From positions 62,001-126,000 of the forward strand of contig QRDG01000617.1 of assembly GCA_012064385.1 (NCBI GenBank): a stretch of DNA of 64,000 bases. The letters are read 5' to 3'. The notes beneath the pieces are model-generated. The model searched no databases, was not told the DNA's origin, and saw nothing but the letters and a program-made list of their open reading frames with translations. Of the stretch, positions 34,801-45,593 are shown piece by piece. The first letter of the stretch is position 1. Each line of letters starts with the position of its first letter. This stretch comes from Puccinellia tenuiflora (taxonomy: Eukaryota; Streptophyta; Magnoliopsida; Poales; Poaceae). The position numbers were made by a program, and so were the translations under genes.

Positions 34801-37774
34801 ACTGCATTTTTGCATGGAGAACTTGAGGAGGAGATATACATGGACCAACCAGAAGGGTTCATAGTGCCTGGTAAGGAGGATTTCGTGTGCAAGCTAAAGA
34901 AGTCCCTTTATGGTTTGAAACAATCTCCTCAACAGTGGTATAAAAGGTTTGATTCTTTTATGATGTCACATGGCTTTAAGAGATCTAAATATGATAGCTG
35001 TGTGTACATTAAATTTGTTGATGAATCGCCTATATACTTACTGCTATATGTTGATGATATGTTAATTGCTACCAAGAGCATGAAGGAAATCACTACGTTG
35101 AAGAAACAGTTGAGTAGTGAGTTTGAGATGAAGGATCTTGGTCCTGCTAAGAAAATTCTAGGTATGGAAATTTCAAGGGACAGAAAATCTAGATTGCTAT
35201 TTCTTAGTCAGGAGAATTATATTAAGAAAGTTCTTCATCGCTTTAACATGCATGATGCAAAGTCTGTTAGTACGCCTATTGCTCCTCATTTTAAGTTGTC
35301 AGCATTGCAATGTCCTAGTTCTGACAAAGAAATTGAGTACATGTCTCGAGTTCCATATTCTAGTGATGTTGGTTCCTTAATGTATGCCATGGTGTGTTCT
35401 CGACCTGATTTGTCTTATGCTATGAGCCTGGTCAGTCGATACATGGCTAATCCTGGTAAAGAACATTGGAAAGTTGTTCAATGGATTTTCAGGTACCTTC
35501 GCGGCACATCCAACGCTTGCTTGAAGTTTGGCAAGACTGGTGAGGGACTCGCAGGCTATGTGGATTCAGATTTTGCTGCCGATTTGGATAAGAGGAGGTT
35601 CCTCACAGGTTATGTATTTACTGTTAGTGGATGTGCTGTTAGTTGGAAGGCTACCTTGCAGGGTGTTGTTACACAATCTACTACTGAGACTGAGTACATG
35701 GCTATTGCTGAAGCATGCAAAGAATCTGTTTGGTTGAAAGGTCTGTTTGCTGAGCTTTGTGGAGATGATACTTGTATTAACCTGTTCTGTGACAGTCAAA
35801 GTGCCATTTACCTTACTCAGGATCAGATGTTCCATGAGAGAACAAAGCACATTGATGTCAAATACCATTATGTGCGTGATATTGTTGCACAAGGTAAGCT
35901 GAAGGTATGCAAGATCAGTACTCATGATAATCCTGCTGATATGATGACAAAGCCAGTTTCTATTGCTAAGTTTGAACTTTGCTCGAGCTTAGTTGGTATA
36001 ACTGTTTAGCCCAATAGGCTAGTTGGCGCCGAAAGTGTTTTCTTTGATGTTTCAGGGTGAAGGATTGTTGATGCTACAAGATGGAATTTGGCTCAAGGTG
36101 GAGTGTTATTTTATGGTGATCCAAATCCGTTTCTATAAGTGAGAAGGCTAACGCCTCCGCTTCACTTCGGCACGGTACGAGTTGTAACCGACCAGGACAC
36201 CGATTGTTGCCGACCTAGTTTAGGTCAGGACCACTATAAATACGTCTTGTAAGCCACCGCCGGAGATAAGCCACACATTGTAAATCCCGGCGCGTTTGTA
36301 ACCTCACCCCGAAATAGTGAAGTATTGCTGGCTGGCGCCCGTGGTTTTTCTCTTCCTTGTTGGAAGGGTTTTCCATGTTAAAATCTCATGTCCCCCGTTG
36401 GTTTGATCTTGCTTAATTTCATCGTTGTTTTGCTATCGCTTGTAACAACTGTGACATTTTGATGTGAGTCGCATCAACAGGCTATACCAAATTTCTTACT
36501 GAAATTCTATTAGTTGCTTCATGTGAAGCTGAATCTATTGATGCATATGCAGCAGGATAAACTAGGGATCTAAAAGTTGCAATTGAAAAGTAAGAATGGA
36601 CACCGAAAAATGCACACAGATGTGTATCTGCTCATTCTTGAGGCTCCACTACAAGGATGAGATTGGTCCCCTAAGGCATTGAATTGTTTTTACCTTTCAC
36701 TGTGACATTTTGATTTGACTAGCATCAACAGGCTATATCAAATTTCTTATTGAAATTGTATGAGTTACTTCATGTGAAGTATCTACTGATGTATAAGAAA
36801 TAGAAATTAACTAAGATATAATAGTTGCAATTGAAAACTATGAATGGACACTGAAAATTGCATATCGTAGTGTATCTGCTAATTCTGGAGACTCCACTGC
36901 AAGAATGAGATCGCCCCCCTAAGGCATTGAACTGTTTTCCACTGGGATCCACATTCCACAACAAATAACTTTTGCTAGCAAGTTAAGGTAAGTGCACTAC
37001 TCGCAAGAACATTTCAGAATTCAGACTACCACCATGGCGCCTATACTATTAGTATACTGCACATAGCACATTCGTCACATGGACCGCGGTTTGGCTGGAC
37101 TGACAATGTTGCATACACAGGGCAGAAAATGGCAGAATAGATCGAATCAATCTGACTGACCTGCTCAGCGACGAGGCGACGCGGAGGGAAGTTGAGCGAG
37201 GGGTGGCAGTAGGTGTTGTCCATGTAGAGCACATCCACGGTATCCCCTGCAAGCGCCTCGAGAAGCGCCTTCTTCGCGGACCGCGCCTCCTCGCACCCCA
37301 ACTCCCACCGGAAATCCCCAGTGTACAGCATGCATCCGAGATCGCCGCGGAAGAGGTACATGAGCGAACCTACATACACGACAGTAAGCATGGATCGGAA
37401 CGGCAGATTTCGATGAGTAGAGGCGACAAGCGAGCAAAGTCACAAAGGGGTTTGGGAGGGATTGGGTACCTACCGGGGCAGTGGATGGCGGGGATGGCGG
37501 TGACGTGGAGGGAGATGGTGCGCCCGGAGATGGGGGAGGTGAGGGAGAGGGAGGCGGAGGCGCCGGGGGCGATGGGGCGGAGGAGGGAGGCGTCGACCCC
37601 CGGGAAGCGGGTGGGGAGCAGGCGCGCCGTGACGGGGGAGCAGTAGAGCGGGCCGTGGCGCCACCCGGCCGCCGCGTTGAGGCCGACGGTGTGGTCCTGG
37701 TGGAGGTGCGTCAGGAAGTAGGCCTGGCTGCCGCCGCTGAACTTGTCCACGGACACCAACCCTTCTTCGTCCAT
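31834..37774 (-). CDS. SNM1/Apollo-like (DCLRE1B-type) metallo-beta-lactamase nuclease, four exons
   Basis: Splicing of the minus strand with GT-AG sites gives exon 1 37774-37474, exon 2 37369-37161, exon 3 32877-32770 and exon 4 32508-31834: 1293 bp, 430 residues, no stop. Exon 1 starts [20 protein letters not shown] and carries the metal-binding HLHQDH motif. AIPAIHCPG is split over intron 1, and exon 2 has [11 protein letters not shown] with the next metal ligand. Exon 3 ([20 protein letters not shown]) and exon 4 ([16 protein letters not shown]) match the beta-CASP part of SNM1-type 5' exonucleases. Known members process DNA ends in interstrand cross-link repair and at telomeres in the nucleus; the role here is inferred. 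The lysine/arginine-rich C-terminal tail may be a localisation signal. Intron 2 (4283 bp) holds two retroelements. Orthology to Apollo rather than another SNM1 paralogue is not proven. Confidence 0.86.
33045..34371 (-). mobile_element. TRIM-like short LTR retroelement in intron 2
   Basis: Direct repeats 33045-33433 (389 bp) and 33981-34371 (391 bp) flank a 547-bp interior. The plus-strand termini are TGTCAGCACC and TATGCTATCA. The flanks are AACTC on both sides (33040-33044 and 34372-34376). Next to the right-hand repeat, GCTCTGATACCA (33967-33978) is the complement of the Met-tRNA primer site TGGTATCAGAGC, so the element runs on the minus strand. The interior is GC-rich with a 189-residue minus frame of no known family. 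No gag or pol motif is present. At 1.3 kb it is at the large end for TRIMs. Confidence 0.85.
34601..36447 (+). mobile_element. Internally deleted Copia retrotransposon in intron 2
   Basis: ACTGT flanks both ends (34596-34600 and 36448-36452). The 3' LTR is 36104-36447 (344 bp, TGTTATTTTATGG ... GCTTGTAACA), preceded by the purine-rich CAAGGTGGAG. The 5' LTR is present only from 34601 to about 34786. It then joins directly to pol, so the rest of the LTR, primer site, gag, protease, integrase and the start of RT are deleted. The middle of the 5' LTR also differs from the 3' LTR by what looks like an inversion. It lies in sense opposite to the host gene. Confidence 0.87.
34795..36009 (+). pseudogene. 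Copia RT (C-terminal part) and RNase H, truncated
   Basis: An open frame of 404 residues with the Copia RT core: [36 protein letters not shown], the catalytic [11 protein letters not shown], and [14 protein letters not shown]. RNase H follows, with [30 protein letters not shown] and [13 protein letters not shown], ending in MTKPV and SLVGI. The residues and order fit the Tork-type Copia lineage. Everything upstream of the RT fingers is missing, so the ATG at 34795 is an internal codon rather than a genuine start. No frame break is seen in what remains. Confidence 0.88.
36448..36955. repeat. 251-bp tandem duplication in intron 2
   Basis: The sequence starting ACTGTGACATTTTGAT at 36448 recurs at 36699. 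Diverged matching continues through GCATCAACAGGCTATA, AGTTGCAATTGAAAA and CCCCTAAGGCATTGAA. The Copia element is inserted precisely at the left boundary motif TTTCACTGT of the first unit. The duplication predates substantial divergence between copies. Confidence 0.75.
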
Positions 37775-38480
37775 GGCCGCTTTGCTGGGTGCGCTACCTC
37801 CGCCTCGCGGATTTGGGCGCTTTTCCGCCTTTTCTGGGGAGCGGTGTGGAGAGGGAAGGAGGGGAACCGTGGAAGAACGCGCGCCAAAATGAAAATTGCT
37901 AACCGCCTGCGCCTTCTATCTGTTGTGCAAATGTATGTGAAATTTCATTTCAATTTTCAAAAGATAACTAAATGTATGTATATATAATGTTCGTAGGCAA
38001 TCTTTGATGTGCTAGCATTTTAGGATGTGCTCGTCTACAGAGCCCCTAATTTATTAAAAAAAATCTCTTAATTCAGTATTTAAGAGTTCTTAAAAAAGGG
38101 GGAACGATACTTCAAAAATACAATGGTGGACATGGCATACATGAGCCTGAATTTCAAAGCGTCTCAAAAATCCAATTTCAAAGTTCCAGAAATTTTTAAA
38201 TAATCACACACATACATATTGCCTTTTGAACTTATTAAACCACAAATTGGATTGGATTTGAAATTTTGTAGATGTATATTATATCTATAGCATGAAATGT
38301 TTCCCGAATTTCCACAACTTTTAACGATTTTTTTTGGCATAGTGCACTAGTATATCTCAAAGGTCCTAGTGCCCACTAACTGTCAAAATACATCATGGAA
38401 GTATGTCAACATGGTATTTATTCTCACACAAACCTGTCTTGTCTTACAAACATTACAAACATGTGCAGGAAACTAGACAG
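37775..38480. promoter_or_regulatory. Upstream region of the SNM1-like gene / 3' side of the stress protein gene
   Basis: The first ~130 bases are GC-rich and should hold the 5' UTR and proximal promoter of the minus-strand SNM1-like gene. From 37930 the sequence is AT-rich with no gene. I see no unambiguous TATA box. From about 38550 the minus-strand 3' UTR of the next gene is likely. Confidence 0.4.
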
Positions 38481-38848
38481 TGTACATCCATGTATACATG
38501 CCGAAAACTAGGGAAGAATACAACACGTACTACATCGGGGAGCCTGGACTTACAATTCAAGAGAGATTCAGGCACCCAGCATAAACATACAGGTCGTGCA
38601 CACAGGAATAATACAGTGTATTTGCAGTCGACAACATAAACGTCTCAGCAACGCAAACCAACAACAAACTCCCGAGATCCGGGAGTCTGGTACTGACTCG
38701 AAATGCAAAGCCTGCCAGGCCAAGTCAGCTTATGAAAAGCACTCATGACTCATGCAGTGGATACAGAAGTTTGCGTCGCTCAGATACACAGGGATCGCCT
38801 AGGTACAAGCCTCATGTTTTCCTTGCGCTCCAGTTGCATGCCATTGAC

Positions 38849-41800
38849 TCAATTTTCTGCAGTGGAACAAAAGGTGAGGAGTAAGATTCAGTAGCAACGT
38901 ATGCTGGCAGGCCAACTTATCAAACAGGTTGCTAGCAGGTGATCAGGTCAAGGTTATGAGTTTCAAATGAAACATCGTTTCAGGTAGCACCTGAAACATG
39001 TGCACAGGTGCATTCAGCCTACAAGGGAGCGCAAAGCTCTTTAATACGAGCGTCAAACGTGCGAAACACCAAGAGAACATATCCAAAGGACCTTATTAAA
39101 GAAATCAGTGTAAGCTACTATGACAAGGAAAATGAGTAGGCTTGATTTGCTCCAGTAGATAATTGATAAATCGAATACGACATATGAATAACAGACTAAT
39201 GTTCACAAGGACCAGATCATCATTTGAATGCCAAACTTTTGCCCTCCCTAGTATGTTGCCATAACTCTGAACTTATGAAGATCTTAGGCAGGTTCTAGTT
39301 AAAACTTAGTACTTAGCACGTCCTACATTTTTTGCTGTTTATGGAGAATTTCCTTATATATGGCCTTATTAGTCCACTAGACTAGCATATTTTGCTGCAA
39401 CCAAAGGTGGAATGCTAGATACAACGTACCCTGAAGCTAATATCAAAGGTTATCTCACTTGCCAGCCCACAGTGGTAAGTGAATTTTTTAGGCGACTGTT
39501 GCAAACTATTTTTGTCAAAAGGTGTGGTCCTGAACTAAACAGACCCCTGGTATCATGTCATTTGTTCCAACAATTGGATGCGTATATTAAAAACCAACAC
39601 ATGTATAAAGCTTGAACTGGATATCCTATAGATAACACACAGAAACATAGGTCCCCTAGACATGAGGTACGAAGAAAACCAACTACAATGTTCCAAGCAA
39701 TAATCCGTGGGTGACGATGTGTGGTGTGAAGCAGAAAAAACTAAGAGAGAACAGTAGTTAGAGAAAGTTAATATGCAATGCATCAAGGGGAAAGTAATAT
39801 GAGATACGAATGAGAGTAACAGATGCCCAAACGGCAATCAAGAAAGGGTGATCATATCCCTTTGTGACATAAGAGAAAAGGAAGAAGGAAATGCACTAAT
39901 GATCCGTTCATTTCATTTTATAAATGTGTATAGTTAATCAATCTTGATTCACCATATATAAGGCATGCACTTGAAATTGTTGATGAACCTTCATTGCCCT
40001 TATTTATCACGATCTTCTCTATTTCATTTACAAGTAACAAAATCACTAACTATTCATATCTCTAAGGTGTCTAAGCAAGGAATAGCAATAGCACGGTCAT
40101 TTCTTATTTTGACTATATGAACTTATTAATTCCATTCAAATTAGGCACAATGCTTTGAAATGGGTGGAATACTATGAAATAAATAGGTCAACTAAACATT
40201 GCATCAGATCTGGAAACAAGCAAAGCAGGCGAAAGTAGAGATATTTACCCAGGACAAATACCGTTCTCAGTTTCAAAATCATGAGTTCATTCTAAATTTC
40301 TAACTATCGTGGTACTGAAATAAACCTTTCAAACAGGAACAACTCTTATATGAAAAATTCATTCAATGCAGGTTATAAGCTGACAACAATTTTGTAAAAA
40401 GAAGCTGATCAAACATTTCAAAACAGATACTAATTTTACACGCCCTTTTTTTTTGCATAAATTGTGAAGTAACTTTGTGCAACTCCACAGCTAAACAATA
40501 CAGGGAGCTATAAATGTCCCAAGATGCAAAATTCTCCTTGATCATCAATTTGGGTAAAATATAGCATACACTCCCTCCGCCCCCCTTTAATCTGCATTCT
40601 GGGCCAGAAATTTTCACCCGTTTTAAGCTACATCCTGGGTTCTGGACAATTGTCTCCTCGGTAATCAATTGTCTCCTCGGTAATCAACACCAACGCAGAA
40701 AACAAAGCAGCCTTCATCTCCCTATTGGATGTCACTAATTTTAATGTAGTTTGGATTGGTTGTTTACATATCTTAGTAATATTAAATGACTTCCTAATTT
40801 GTCTTAAAATTTGTAGAATGTAGATTAAAAGGGGACGGAGGGAGTATATTTGAATCTAGCACTGACAGGGAACTTTAGAACATAACGTTATCATGCTTTA
40901 AAATAAACAAAAGGAGCTTCCACATCTGCTTGGAGATGCTAGAAACTCCCGTAAGTATTGAAACTGTTACGCTTTAAATAAGTGTTACTAGTAAACCTTA
41001 ATTGTTTATACATCCTTGTTTGCTTAATGGCCAGCTAATTTCTGCAAATGCACTATTTATCTCATGTGCTAACTATAGACAGCTACAAATGACAAATTGA
41101 GCAAAAGTTCCTCATTATCCAAATGTTTCTTCAGAGTATAAAACGTCAAGAAATACTCGACTTGTACAATTGCTTGCAGAAGCATAAATATTGTAGCGTA
41201 CTACCTCTGCCATGTCATTCAGGACATTGACACGGTATCCAACGTGACACTTTCTACATTGACATCCCAACCAAAAAGTGTTTAACGACACAGGTTCTAA
41301 AATAAAATGTATTTTGACACAGCGGGAACTAAGAAACAATTATAGACAGCATCAATTGATTCACGTCTTTAATTTCCGACAACTGAGAAATTCATAGTAT
41401 CAATGCAGTTTATTTTTCATATGCAACTCTAAGAGCACTGGAAAACCTTTAGTTGTAAGAGAGTATCAGCAATACTTCACAGCAGTTACGCAATTTAATT
41501 CATTCAGCACAAACTACAGTATCTAGTCAAAACATGATAAAACCTGAGTCAACAAGACTAGGACATCAATCTTGTCACCACCATTACAATTTTCGACAAA
41601 AGATTGCAGTTCTATATACTGACTGGATGAAATAGTTACTAATTAAGGTATGTTTTGTTGCAATACATTTTTGTAGTAAATCACTTCATCGAACTAATCA
41701 ATAAATCAATCAGCATCCAGGGTCAAAACTATGGAGTTGAGCAAAGAAAGAGTGCAGACCTTTGTCGGCGTCAGGCGCATCATGATACACAGGCTCATCC

Positions 41801-42522
41801 TCAGGCACAGTGTGCAGCTCCTCCGTTGCTGCCGCCGCCTCCCCGACGACACCTGCAGGATCATCCGGGTAGCGAACGACCACAACCGGGCAGACACAGT
41901 GATGCACGCAGTAATCACTAACGCTCCCGAGCCTCCCGTTCGCGGCCTTGCGCGCGGCGCCAAAGCCGCGGCTCCCCATGATCATGGCGCACAGGCCGAG
42001 GCGCTCGGCCTCGAGGCAGAGGCGCTCCTTCATGTCGTGGTCCTTGACGACGTGGATCTTGAAGGGGATCTGCGCGCCGACGAGCGGCTGCGCCAGGTCC
42101 TCGGACTTGGTGGAGGTGAAGGCGTCGAAGTCCTCCTCCCGCTTCTTCTGCAGCTCCTCCGCGGAGGCGGAGGCGGGGGCGTCGTTGTCGTCGGCGGCGA
42201 CGGAGACGGGGATGGAGCCCCAGTCGGCGCCGTAGAGGACGGAGGTGGGGCGCACGTGTAGGAGCACGACGGCGTCTCCCGGGCGGAGGTAGTTCTGCAC
42301 GGCCCAGCGGACGGCGTAGGCGGACTCGTCGGAGAGGTCGACGGCGATGCCGATGCGGCGCTGGGAGGAGGCGTTGGTGCCGGCGAGCGAGGAGAAGAAG
42401 TAGCGCGGGGAGGAGGGCTGGATCGTGGACACCTGCCCCGCCGCGAGGCGCACCGGCGGCAGCGCCGGGGACGGCATCTCGCCGCCGGCGGCGGCCGACG
42501 GGGAGGAGGGGTTGGCCGCCAT
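38849..42522 (-). CDS. Universal stress protein (USPA-like, PHOS32-type), two exons
   Basis: Exon 1 runs 42522-41760 (763 bp) and encodes a Ser/Pro/Ala-rich N-terminus and a Usp domain: RRIGIAVDLSDESAYAVRWAVQNYL near residue 55, the LLHVRPT strand, and the nucleotide-binding loop MGSRGFGAARKAANGRLGSVSDY, a G-2x-G-9x-G(S) pattern. The frame could run on to 41710, but a consensus donor (AAAG/GTCTGC) at 41760 and an acceptor (TTCCACTGCAG) ending at 38857 add only AA AAT TGA. The protein then ends DADKEN, as in plant relatives, giving 256 residues. The last exon carries 8 coding bases and the 3' UTR. The intron is 2.9 kb with a MITE. Usp proteins bind ATP or nucleotides and act in stress signalling; the exact role is unknown. 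Confidence 0.88.
40571..40844. mobile_element. Stowaway/Mariner-like MITE in the stress protein intron
   Basis: Ends CTCCCTCCG and CGGAGGGAG, with the inverted match continuing through CCCC, TTTAATCT and CATTCT. TA lies next to the right end; the left side reads TACA, so the TA duplication is imperfect. About 274 bp, non-coding. It contains a short tandem duplication CAATTGTCTCCTCGGTAAT near 40648-40684. Confidence 0.75.
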
Positions 42523-44225
42523 GGGGGGCTAGGCTCGTGAGCTAGGGTTTTTGCGCAGAGTTTTCTCTCGCGTTTCTTCTGGGATTTTCCGGTGGTGGGT
42601 TGATCCGAGGCGAGGTGATGGTGATGGTGGGTTTGGGTTTGAAATGACGATGGAGAGAGTGAGCAGAGCCGGCCTCTTTCCTCGCCTTTTCTCCTCCTTG
42701 GCGACTGGGAGCTGCGTGATTTGGGGAGGAACGAACAGGCTGCCTTGTCGCGGTCGTACACGTAGCGCTGCCCAATGGTGTCGCTTTTTTGTTTCGCTTT
42801 TGTTAATCCTTGTCGAGCTCCTCCTAATCTTCCACCTGGATATGGTGCGCGTCACGTTGGCCTACCAATACCATTGACATTCTTCCCAAAACGTTTGCTT
42901 ACTCGCCTAAACCACCTCAAAGCTTGAACTCCACTCCTACTTGGCTACTTGGTAGTAGTAGTAGTAGGGAAAATACTAAGTTGAATATGGGGACATATGA
43001 ACTCGGTTAGAAAATGTAATTTCTAAATATTTAAAATTTATTTAAAAAAAAGTACATCTACACATTTTATCTATATAGCACTGATATTTTCTCTTTTTTA
43101 CGGAGTTAAAGTAAATAGTAATTTCGTCGCGAAACTCATATGCAGGGCACATGTTTTGCATTACTTATGCATGAAAATTTTGTTTCGAATTTTTTGAACA
43201 TGTTTTTGACAGTTTTTTAATTAACATTTTAAATAGGAGGGTGCATATGCCCCATGTTCATTATATTCACTCTCATATATCAGGATTCACAAGATTACAA
43301 ATGGGACAACGGGGCAATGACGGTCCTAACAATCAGAGTTCGACTCTTATTATGGTGGGCTTCTTCTATAAAAATCTAGTCCTAGTTCCTCCTATACCCA
43401 GCTCACAAGATTGCAAATGGTAGTTTTATTATTTGGTCACGATTTATTCCAATTTCCAGACCACATCTTATCTGTCTGGCAACAAAAATAAATAAATAGA
43501 TTGCAGCTTACTAATAATCACCTAGAGTTAGTGGGGTGTCAGCTCGCTCAAGTATGTGCTGGTTTTGGTCAATGGGCGCACAGGCTTTTCCTATCTTTGT
43601 TTGCTGGTTGCTGCCGGTGCCAGTTCATGAACCTACACCAAATGTACGCGTTCGCTGAACAGGATAGGATAGAATTGGGATGGGGCCGTTGACTGGCTGC
43701 CACCTCACCTCTCCTCGGAAGATAACCACCGGGGGACTCGATCCGGAACATCACATTCAGTCATCCGCCGTTCGTTGTGCTGTCCAATTACTCTGTGCTT
43801 CACCAGAATCGTTGATTCCGAGCAGCTTCCTCGAGGTTTCACCCGGTTATTCTCCCGTACGACGGTTCGGCAACCGAATGTATCGGTTAGCTGGAACACT
43901 GGAAGAAAGAGAGTTTTCCCTCTTGGTCAGATCAGAACTGATAATGGCCGTAGAGGCGAGGGAATTTTCGGATAAACGTACGAATATGCTGTCTGCAACT
44001 TCGGTGGACTTGGTCTTTTCCTTCAAGCTGTCCCTCAGATGAACTCTCGTCAAATCCTTCAGGTTATGGCCCGAAAAATGCCAACAGCCCCGTGATTTTC
44101 CAGGGGCTACGGAATTTTCGTGATGCCTTAACAAGTTGGACATAGCCCATATCTGACCATGATCTGTACGGTTGCGCACTTTTGTGCTCATCATGCAGAC
44201 GTTCTTCTCGCAAGAAAATATAGTC
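42523..44225. other. Stress protein promoter side and unassigned intergenic DNA
   Basis: 42523-42780 should include the 5' UTR and proximal promoter of the minus-strand stress protein gene (CT-rich on the minus strand). 42870-43240 is AT-rich with nothing recognisable. 43500-44230 is more complex, with a 120-residue plus frame (43680-44042) and a minus frame (44227-43847). Neither shows a domain I know. Confidence 0.4.
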
Positions 44226-44410
44226 AAAAGGTTCAGTTATAGTCCAGTCAAGTTACAGTATAGTTACTATGAAATTTCAGTCAAGTTCCAGAAAGTTTTA
44301 GTCAAGTTTCATTCTAGTTTCACTCTGGTAAATTTTTAGTTAAAATTCAGTCTAGTTTCGGTCCAGTTTCAGTCTACTTGCATGCAGTCAAGTTTCAGTC
44401 AGTTTTCAGT
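44226..44410. repeat. Degenerate short repeat of the type TTTCAGTCAAGT
   Basis: TCAGTCAAGTT and variants (AGTCCAGTCAAG, TTAGTCAAGTTTC, CAGTCTAGTTTC) recur about every 10-25 bases for nearly 200 bases. There is no coding potential. This is a simple-repeat tract. Confidence 0.6.
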
Positions 44411-44544
44411 TGAAATTTGGTGAGGTAACTGCAAAACTGCACTCAGTTGTGCTATGTTATGTTCTTTATACTGTGCACTATAGCCAAATTGTATTTTTTT
44501 TCCCTCCTATTTTCTACTCTTCATACTTCATACCGTATCTAAGC

Positions 44545-44889
44545 GTATTTCTGGCCAAATCTGGCCCTTTTTCCAAACTAATAACACATGTGCCCCATTT
44601 GCGAAATTATTGCCCAAATCTGGCCCATGAGGTCGGCTCCATCCTCAATGGCGCCGACCTTGTGCATGTCGGCTCCATCCTCAATGGCGCCGACCTACCT
44701 TCGGCGCCAATTTTGGTTTGCGCCGACCTGTCGGAGTATCTGAGTGCATAAATGACTTGACGCCGACATGTATAAGTTCGGCTCCATCCTTGTTGGCGCC
44801 GACCTCAGAGGTCAGATTTGCAAATAGTTTCACGGGGAGGCCAAATATGATATTAGTTTGGCTAAAGGGTCAGATTTGGCAAAAAATAC
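44545..44889. mobile_element. Mutator-type MITE (345 bp)
   Basis: The inverted ends are GTATTTCTGGCCAAATCTGG and its partner, which reads GTATTTTTTGCCAAATCTGA on the minus strand; similarity continues inward through CCCTTT..CCAAACTAATA. TATCTAAGC flanks both sides (44536-44544 and 44890-44898), a 9-bp duplication typical of Mutator-like elements. The interior has near-identical copies of GTCGGCTCCATCCTCAATGG followed by CGCCGACC near 44633 and 44669, and related copies further on. It has no coding capacity. Confidence 0.85.
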
Positions 44890-45155
44890 TATCTAAGCAC
44901 TCAATTTGCTCTGTTTTTTTCTCTTTATTGTGTACATTAGCTAAACTGCACCCAGTTCTCCTATTTTCTGTTTTTTTTGTATTGTATACAACAGCTAACT
45001 GACATTTGTCATCATTTTGCACCAGTTACCAGCCAGCACAAACAGATTCCCAGGTCAGAGCAAGCCAAGTGCAGAACAAAGAATATCTGTTGACAAACGG
45101 ATGTCCTCAACTTTGCTCCATCTAGTTCAGCAAAAAAGAAGAGAAACAAAGTTGG

Positions 45156-45500
45156 TGTTACGATAATTACGCCATGCAAGATCATAGACGACATCGAGGC
45201 ACGATATTTGTTAACGCAGTTCGGCGAACTCGCCTACTCTGCGCGGCATGACTACGGGCGCTCCTCCCCAAGATACCGCAACGGCCGCCCTAGGCGCCGA
45301 CACAAGCCGCCGGCTCCCCCTGCGTGCCTATTGCTATCAAGTCGTCATAGGTTACATCGTGTGTGGTACCCCCACATTATATAGGAGGCCCAGGGTACTA
45401 GAGTTCGACGCCAACACTACACGTACCCTATCCACACCTATTACAACTCCAAGTCCCAGCGTAACCCAACTCGTACATAATATTCGACACAAATACAACA
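45156..45500 (-). repeat. 3' LTR of the gag-only Copia element
   Basis: 345 bp, sharing long identical runs with the right-hand copy (for example CACCTATTACAACTCCAAGT). It carries extra bases near 45204 that the other copy lacks. Confidence 0.86.
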
Positions 45501-45593
45501 AACTCCACCTTGGCGAATATTCTCCACCACCTTGAAATTCGTCCAAGCATCGAACTTCCATGTACTCCGGACTTGAGTTGTCTTCTTTGTAGC

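Noticed and set aside
41710..41759. Stress protein read-through C-terminus (GLHSFFAQLHSFDPGC) as the main end
   Set aside because: A consensus donor and a downstream acceptor give the family-typical KEN end in phase; the read-through is kept only as a possible isoform.
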